From Taenia hydatigena (taxonomy: Eukaryota; Platyhelminthes; Cestoda; Cyclophyllidea; Taeniidae): a DNA stretch of 64,000 bases. Location of the stretch: NCBI GenBank assembly GCA_036345935.2, contig JADWOT020001852.1, forward strand, positions 62,001 through 126,000. Direction: 5' to 3'. Positions 57,443 through 64,000 of the stretch are shown here, in pieces (position 1 is the first letter of the stretch; each line of letters starts with the position of its first letter). The notes beneath the pieces are model-generated. The model saw only the letters and a list, made by a program, of their open reading frames with translations. It did no database searches and was not told the origin of the DNA. A program made the position numbers and the translations under genes.

Positions 57443-57958
57443 TCACCCAACCATGTATTTGAGATTAAGGAACATGAGTTTCTATCGAACCGCACACTTG
57501 AAGACGCAGCACACTATTTTACCGTGACAGGTGAGTTCAAATAGGATATCAGTTATGGCAATGTTGAAATGGCGCAAGAGAATGAAGAAAAAGGCGAGGG
57601 CATAACAAACCCTTGATTTCTAGGATTTATAATTCTTTTGGTTTTCTGGTGCCTTTGGAATAGTGGAATGGGAGTTTGGGGCGTTGAAGTGGGGTCGGAT
57701 GAGAGAGCAGAGGTAGTTGATGAGAAGTGGACCGAACGTAACTACAGTCCGGCTGCGTATCAATCCCAATAGCGGCTGACAAATCTACTCTTCTGCAAAT
57801 CTTTATTCTTCCATGCAGATGAATGTATTTTGCTACTCTGTGTGCATCTCTACCAAAACGACTTCCTCACCCAGCTGTACAAATGTCCACTTTGTTGCTC
57901 GTTTCGCGTAGCAACGGCCACTAAACATGGTTTCATTTGTGCTGACATCCCACCTTAA
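57443..57958 (+). CDS. Two-exon candidate gene end, unrecognised
   Basis: Exon 57443-57530 (88 nt): acceptor gttcattttatttgcacag, donor acag|gtgagt, encoding SPNHVFEIKEHEFLSNR then TLEDAAHYFTVT. Exon 57819-57958: acceptor ctttattcttccatgcag. The phase-1 join makes Asp and continues ECILLLCVHLYQNDFL, TQLYKCPLCCSFRV and ADIPP, ending in TAA at 57956-57958. The intron is 288 nt with strong sites at both ends and the joined frame has no stop. The C-terminal CPLC could be half of a zinc site, but no full finger is visible. Diverged versions of the first exon's DNA occur near 27950-28030 and 56570-56700 without the frame. Upstream exons were not found. It could still be a chance combination; no function is proposed. 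Confidence 0.35.
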
Positions 57959-58423
57959 ATTTAGCAGCAACGAGGTGTAAGATGCTGGAAGGATGCAAGG
58001 CACGGAAGGAACGGGTATGCAACTCTTGGCATTCCCTTAACTTATTTACGAAGAAACAACGTTTGAAGCACCGAGCATCAAGTAAAGAGAAAATACACAC
58101 AAGGGGAACCTATCCTAATGTCCACTTAACGAAATCAAAGGTCCAAAACGACATTCGCACCAAGTTGCGTTCAGTGCTCACTAGAGTTATTCTCTTGCTT
58201 TAAACAATGGTCAGACACTTTAGACACTGTCAGATAGCGTGGATGATTGGAGTAAGAACAAACGATCAAGCATCTATTTGGTTTAAAACAATGAAGGTGA
58301 TTGGTCGTTCAGTCCTACGTTGGTACGAGGAACGGCAGCACTATGATTAAACAGTTTAATACAGAAAAGTTTATGCACATGGTCTCTACATTTTGTCTTC
58401 TTGCCCTTACTTTTCTACTTTAG

Positions 58424-58540
58424 TGCCACGGAATCGCCTTTCATCTCTGGATCCCTCACGCACCTCTCCTTCTCCTCCTCTTACCTCATTGTCTGCCAGC
58501 GCCCTTTTTCGTACTCGATTTGATCTGCTAGAAGGACAAA
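58424..58540 (+). pseudogene. C-A-B family block B, inverted copy
   Basis: Plus-strand copy of block B: acceptor cttttctactttag, then ATESPFISGSLTHLSF, SSSYLIVCQRPF, aligning with TSPSHLLYASLTF, LSYLIVCHCPLYRF of copy 2. No block A at the expected distance upstream. Orientation is opposite to the other B blocks. Confidence 0.4.
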
Positions 58541-59349
58541 TTGGTAGGCAAAGATGAGATGAAGGTGCCTTCTGACCTACACACACACAGGCACACCCAC
58601 ACCTTCCTGCCTGTTTTCGTAAACACCAATTAGGGCTACTTTCCAAATGGATGAATCTGAAAGTAGACAATGACGCACATACAACCTTGGGAAAACAGAC
58701 TGACAGGTGTAGAGACAGTGAAAACAAAGAAGGCTGTCTTAAGCAAAAGCGCACATTCTTACTCGTTATTGTAGAGGGTCAGCTGAATGAGTTTGCTAAA
58801 AAAGGATTGAGCAGTGACTGGGCGGTTCACGCGTCATTGGGACGAATTCTTCAAATTTTATCAAGACACGCATCCCGATGAGTAAGCGATTAAATCAGTT
58901 CAGAAACAGATGGTAGAAATATAGAAAGCAGTAAAGAAGGCTACACCTGAGCAATGTGGGGAGCCACCCCGCAGCGTCCACTTTCATTCCTCTCTTGTCC
59001 ATGTCCACCCTTACTCCTTCCACATCAGCGACTTCTCGTCCCTTCACCCCTATCCTAATCATTCCCTATCTCCTTCAGCTAAAAATTCATGTTATCCAAC
59101 CCCTGCTAAATAACGCATAGAACACCATTGCCTTTTGCAATGCAAAGCAACAATTATTCCAAGCACAGAAGTAGGAGTGCGCATCAGGAATGCCCCTTCG
59201 TTAGCTCAATAGCAATATTTATGGGCGGGTCGCCAAATTCTCATCCATCGAGCATGCCTAATTCTTACAGGCGTCTTATGCGCTAAAATTGAAGTCCGCC
59301 ATAACATTTTAATTTGGTCTGCGGACATTAGGGATCAAAGTACACATGG

Positions 59350-59450
59350 AAAGGCAAAGACTCCCTTGCCTACGCCTCCTTTCTCATGTCTTACCCCAAC
59401 GCATCTTCGGAGATTGTTTTCTTTGTCGCCTACTACACTCCATTCACTAA
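59350..59450 (+). pseudogene. C-A-B family block A, inverted copy
   Basis: Plus-strand copy of block A: WKGKDSLAYASFLMSYPN aligns with the KGSLVYASLLMSHSS of copy 2. The donor is lost (ttcggagattg instead of ttcggtgagtg), so the frame reads through what is intron elsewhere. No splicing expected. Confidence 0.4.
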
Positions 59451-59965
59451 CACGTATTGCGTCTTACAGGAGACAAATTTTCTACACATAGCATATGATT
59501 TTCGCCAGTAACATGTGCCTTGTCCACTTCAATCTGAAATAAGTGGAGGAATAGAGTTACAGGAAGGAAAAAGCAATTGAATGAAGTAAAGTCAATTAGT
59601 GGATGGCTGATAGAATGTTAGCAAAGTGTAGAGTTGAGATAGAATGGCCAAAGAACTAGCCATCTAACGGACGACCAAAAGAGATTTCATTGCGCCCAGG
59701 ACAAAAATGTCGATTTGGATTTGTTGAGCAGCTAACGAATTAGGAGCAACGTGCTTACTTTCGCGCCCTAAACACTAAGTAGAGGAGTAGAAGTAGGGGA
59801 TGGAATTTAGACGAAGTAGTGTAGTACAAACTAAAGTGACAAAAAGAAAGATGAAAATAAAGATTTGATGGTAATCATAGCGAAACTTTGTTAAAACACG
59901 ATTTTGTCTCGGTCCAGTCTAACTCGTACTAGTCTTATCTAGGCTAAAATCTGTGCATGATTTAT

Positions 59966-60330
59966 TCATGTCGCAATCGAGATTGAGACTAGTCGAGAGA
60001 TGAAAGGGAACCTACAAAGAGGGCATCGGCAGATGGTGCGATAGGGGAGGGGAAAGTTGAGAGAAGCATAAAGGAGACGGAGAAGCGAAATGTTCTAGTA
60101 GCACTAAAGTGGAAAAATAAGGTAAGAAGCTGAATTGTAGGAATCATTCACTCCTCTTTCCCGTATGTATTTTATGCGAGGAGCACAAACGGTATGACAT
60201 TAGGTAAGACGCAATACGTGTAAATGTATAGAGCACAGCATGCGAAGAAGGAGACACTCACCGAAAATGCGTTGGAGTGGCAACAAGAAAAAGAGGCGTA
60301 GACAGGAATCCCTACATATCAGACGCGCTA
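59966..60330 (-). pseudogene. C-A-B family pseudogene, copy 4 (A and B)
   Basis: Block A ends at a good donor (ttttcg|gtgagtgtc, exon end at 60262) and reads VYASFSCCHSNAF in part. Block B starts at 60103 after ttccactttag, contains RLLYASLNF and YRTICRCPLCRF, and ends at ISIAT with TGA (59966-59968). A to B spacing is 159 nt, as in copies 1 and 2. The 5' part of A is cut off near 60330 by sequence matching 29405-29460. Confidence 0.45.
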
Positions 60331-62340
60331 AAATTAATTGATTTATGAACAAGAACTGCCGCAAGCAACTAACGAAGGAAGCAGAATGCTGAATTTCAGT
60401 TCTAACCCCATTGAAAGCATTTGCAGAATAAAATGGGCATATGACTTTCAATTTGGATCATTTCTGGTCGCAGAGGTACCCGATTGTTTGAGTGTGCATT
60501 ATCAATCATCTGTGTCAACCTGGGCGCTCAATCATCGACCAAACCTTATTTTTACAATTTGATAAAAGAATTGCCGCAAGTAACTACTAAATATATAAGC
60601 TGCTGGACCATAATTCTAATCGAACCTGGATCTAAATAAACAGAAGATAACGCATCTCTATATGCTTGCATTATTTTGGCTTTATTCGCCAAAATAGTCC
60701 ACTTAACTGTCGGCCAGGTCTAAAATTTTACTACATGACTCGAGATACCATCGCAGCTACCAGAGATGAAAGAAACTGCTGAGTACAAAACTGAATAAAT
60801 GTAGGTAATAAACCAAGAAAATGGATCTAAGCTATGCACTCAAGCTATCCTAGCTTTCGTATTGAATTCATTCGCATTACATTGCATTCATTCCTAAGCA
60901 TTAAATGTCTTAAAATTGAACTGAACTTCACTAAACCGCAATTAATCTAACATTTGAAACATAATCTTAATTAATTACAGATTAGAATGAGCAACAAATT
61001 ACGCACCGTAATGTCCGCTCACCCTGGCTGTTTGTTAATGCGCACCCTTAGCACAGCTGCATGGCACAAAATGTTATGGTTTCAGAGGAGACCTACTTTT
61101 GTGGCATCGTAGCCAGTTGACGGCCGGTGCCTAATTGGAACCGTTTATGGACCCAAGTAAAAAATACTTAGAACGCAGAGCATTTGAGCCAATTCGCTAA
61201 TGTGTTGTTTGTATAATCTGATTGTGATCTAAGCTACCACACAAAAGCTAATAACATCCTGACCTCTCTGATGGCGGTGGAACACGGTGAGCAGCTCTTT
61301 CGTAAGTAAATTATTTTTTTTCTCGTCTTATCATCAAGACTTCTAATTATAATTACTTCGCCGTTAAATAACTTAAATTGACTAAGAGTTATACGTAGGC
61401 TACAGATGTAAGTATGATATCTAGTCGTACTAAGCAAGTTTAGGGCGCATTAATGATTAAAATCTCGGGAATAAACAGTAAAGTTTAATTGTTTAGCAAA
61501 TGGATATTTCAAGTTTATGCACGAGAGGGATGGTAAGAAACCATATAATGCAATTAATTCTTACCTGAGTTACATGTAAAGTGACGCCAAAGGCAGAATT
61601 CTAACCCTGAATCGCTAGGTAGAGGACTCATGATTAGCAAATTATGCTCCAGTCAGACGCGACAGGTTCCGCTAAAACTCATGCCCTGCAAGCTCATTTG
61701 TGCCAAGCGCTTCTTAGTGAATAGGACAGGTCTGGGAAAATACGGCCCTCTTCTGCCAAAATTATGGCATTCTAGTGTAGCAAGGAACTCAATTTACCAA
61801 CGAGGCGGAAAGCAGTTACCGCTGATAACCTCCAAAGCGATGAGTGAATTAATTGCCTTAAAGACTTGTTTCACTTAACAAAATATGCGATCCGTAGTTA
61901 AGATGCGTCTCAGAAATTATATACCTCAAGCGCACTTATTTTTGGTCTTAAACGATACGTAATATACTACATTTAATGCGCAGAAACAAATGAAAGAGTT
62001 TCACAGACATTATTAGAATAAAATCTCTCACCAGGCATACGCGTGTGTCTAAATCCAGCAAAATTTATTCATCAAACTTGCAGCATCAACGAAAGTGTGG
62101 CAATCTCTTACGTTTAATTGCTTTGGCATACGATTGTTGGTGTAGTACTTTGTTTGTTAGAACTGCCGGTTTCTGTCAAGGTCACAGAGGTGGCCGTACT
62201 GTCCTAGCTGCGTGGGCTGGCCTCCGGGCTATGCCAGCAGCCTATTTCCCTCTGTCCGGTGAATATATGTATTCTACCCTGCCACTTTGCCTTCTTTTGC
62301 CTTAAGGGAGCCTCGGGACGCTACAGTTGGCACAAGTGAA
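60331..62340. repeat. Segmental duplication, right copy
   Basis: Partner of 28590-31000 in the same order and orientation, with insertions: 60340-60400 pairs with 29405-29460, 61300-61920 with 29570-30190, and 62140-62330 with 30765-30960. The motif agaa(c/t)tgccgcaagtaac recurs at 60350 and 60570. The intervening 60600-61280 has no visible partner and no gene. Confidence 0.75.
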
Positions 62341-62399
62341 GTTTCTGGCAGCCCAGTGGCTCAAAATATCCGTGATTATGTAAAAAACAGTCCTAATTG

Positions 62400-63930
62400 A
62401 CGCCACCACGTTTGTCCTTTAATAACATGCCGTCCCAGCCTGTCCTAGTAATTACAATTTATTATTCAAATCAACCTAGACTCATCACAAACTAGCTTTA
62501 GCCACCCGCCCCCTAACACAAGTGGTGGGCTAAACGATCACTTTTATTTAATAATTCAGCCGTAGCAAAATGTAGCTGCTGCCTTCCCACCACAACCTGG
62601 AGATTCTTGTGGCATATCACCTCACACCCCCAGACATGCCGATCAACAAGCAAATTTATCATCATCAGCGCAAACTCACTCAACATCCATGTTCCTTTGT
62701 TTGCGTAACACTTGTTTGGGTAACATTTTTAAATTTGCTAACGATGGAAAATGAACAGGAATACACAACACTGTGGAGACATCACCACAGTAGGGATTCA
62801 GGATCTAGAGAGTTTGTGCCGTTCAACATCCAAGTACTGCCAGGAGACAGAGGCGATCATTCCAGTTTCCCATTTCCCTCTTGACGCGTGGTTTTCATGG
62901 ACTTCACGATGATAGAGGTGTTTCCACACCGACAAATTACACTTATAATCCGCTTTGGACAGCGGACCTCCCGTCTGCATTCGGTTCACACCCAACCGAC
63001 ATTTGAACCTGTGAAACGGAAACAGCAAGCATAGTAAGTAAGTAAGAAGGAAATAATGCCCGAAACAGAGGTGCTGGCTTTAAATTCCCATGAGCATTCA
63101 TAATGCAGCGATATCACGCGAAACAGTAAGGGATAGGTCACGCTATACAAGGAATAGTCATCATTTATCAAGAATAGTATAGACCAGCGTCCATGCCTGT
63201 GAATACCAAGGTGCGGTGATCGAAGGCATCTACAATCTTGGACACCCGTACCAGCAGGAGGCGTCAACCTAGCCAGCAATTAGACACTTGAAAGGTGCAG
63301 ACGTCTATCGGCCAGTGGCTATCCCGCAAATGTTGGTTTCCAGCTCACCCGCACAGTGGTAATTCCTGAAACCCTTTATTTGTTAAGCAAACTTCACAAT
63401 TCCCAGTGTATGCTTGACACAACTACTCAATGCCTTCAGGTGCACTCGTCTCACTTCATTAAGACAAACGCTGGATTCGTAGGTTGTGAAAAGCACTACA
63501 CATCCTAAATCTGTCCATGACCTAAGACGAAGTTGTAAGTGGGAGTGAAAATCGCAGGAGTTATTATGAGAAAAAATGGTACACGTCGAGGGCTCACATA
63601 AGGAATGGGACAAGGAACAACCATTACAAACAAAGCGTGCATTATCTGCTTATCAATTTCTCCACTTTGGGAATGGCAAGCCCTTATAGGCCCAAGGCAA
63701 GGGTAGCACCCAAATAAGGAATGCGCAACAGAACGTCTGTCTAGATCGACAAAAATCGCCCAATGTCGGCTACTAAAGCTAAAGAGAGATCAGATCTTGA
63801 ACCTACAGATAAATCAATGACAAACTTAAGGGTAAGGAAAACAAACTGCCTTAAAAATTCTTGCCTAACAAAATAACTAAAACAAATTGATGCTTTTCCT
63901 TGCATACCTTCACAAAGGTAGAATTTCGCA
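62400..63930 (+). repeat. Direct repeat, partner of 11460-13720
   Basis: Starts with taacatgccgtcccagcctgtc and runs in parallel with the left copy through gaggcgatcattccagt (62843) and the 63760-63925 block that matches 13541-13690. At about 63955 the sequence jumps back to the block found at 11965 and 62640. Confidence 0.8.
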
Positions 63931-63951
63931 CCAGCGAAGCGAAACTCTTAG

Positions 63952-64000
63952 GGATTAACGAGCAAATTTATCATCACCTGTGTAAACCCGTTCAATTCTT
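63952..64000 (+). repeat. Start of a further repeat unit, cut by window end
   Basis: The last 49 bases (attaacgagcaaatttatc onward) match 11965-12012 and 62640-62690, the interior of the preceding unit, in the same orientation. This points to a head-to-tail copy beyond the window. Confidence 0.6.

Noticed and set aside
1..64000. Bacterial-style features (operons, ribosome binding sites, CRISPR, attachment sites)
   Set aside because: Intron-containing eukaryotic genes, no direct repeat-spacer arrays, and no long co-directional gene runs.
1..64000. Spliced-leader RNA, rRNA or other structured RNA genes
   Set aside because: Nothing resembling them was seen by eye on either strand. A covariance-model scan would be needed to exclude short ones.

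Overview
This is eukaryotic, gene-poor, repeat-rich DNA. There are no bacterial-type operons, and the recognisable genes have short GT..AG introns. The protein content (an NK-2 class homeobox family, an AGC kinase, a Ty3/gypsy element) and the small introns (98-378 bp) fit an invertebrate. I would guess a parasitic flatworm, perhaps a tapeworm, but nothing in the sequence proves the species.

The dominant content is a family of about six copies of one divergent NK-2-like homeobox gene: copy 1 at 79-1820 (-), copy 2 at 5930-7817 (-), copy 3 at 20851-22429 (+), copy 4 at 36906-37260 (+), copy 5 at 40371-41700 (-) and copy 6 at 47551-47925 (+, 3' part only). The shared architecture is exon 1 with a tinman-like (TN) motif, a long Ser/Pro/Gln-rich exon 2 ending at homeodomain residue 44, and exon 3 starting with residue 45 (WFQN helix 3, Tyr54) followed by a basic/acidic tail. 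Five copies are broken. Copy 3 keeps a complete spliced reading frame of 360 codons but has lost 13 codons covering helix 1 of the homeodomain.

The copies are carried by segmental duplications. The largest is an inverted pair (about 4.95-11.06 kb and 18.36-23.2 kb). A second inverted pair (15.26-16.53 and 35.47-36.86 kb) ends at homeobox copy 4. Direct pairs are 3.89-4.33/16.83-17.29 kb, 11.46-13.72/62.4-63.93 kb and 26.9-31.0/55.4-62.3 kb. The last pair carries decayed copies of an unrecognised gene family with a conserved three-exon layout on the minus strand, called C-A-B here.

Other content: an intronless AGC-kinase pseudogene with a frameshift and a premature stop (46217-47337); a degenerate Ty3/gypsy retrotransposon on the minus strand (51938-54084); an unrecognised minus-strand coding remnant (50122-50765); a spliced two-exon candidate (57443-57958); and several isolated candidate exons (3092-3297, 33994-34105, 35674-35874, 38494-38682). 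Most of the rest shows no supportable gene. All similarity statements come from reading the sequence by eye; no search or alignment program was run.
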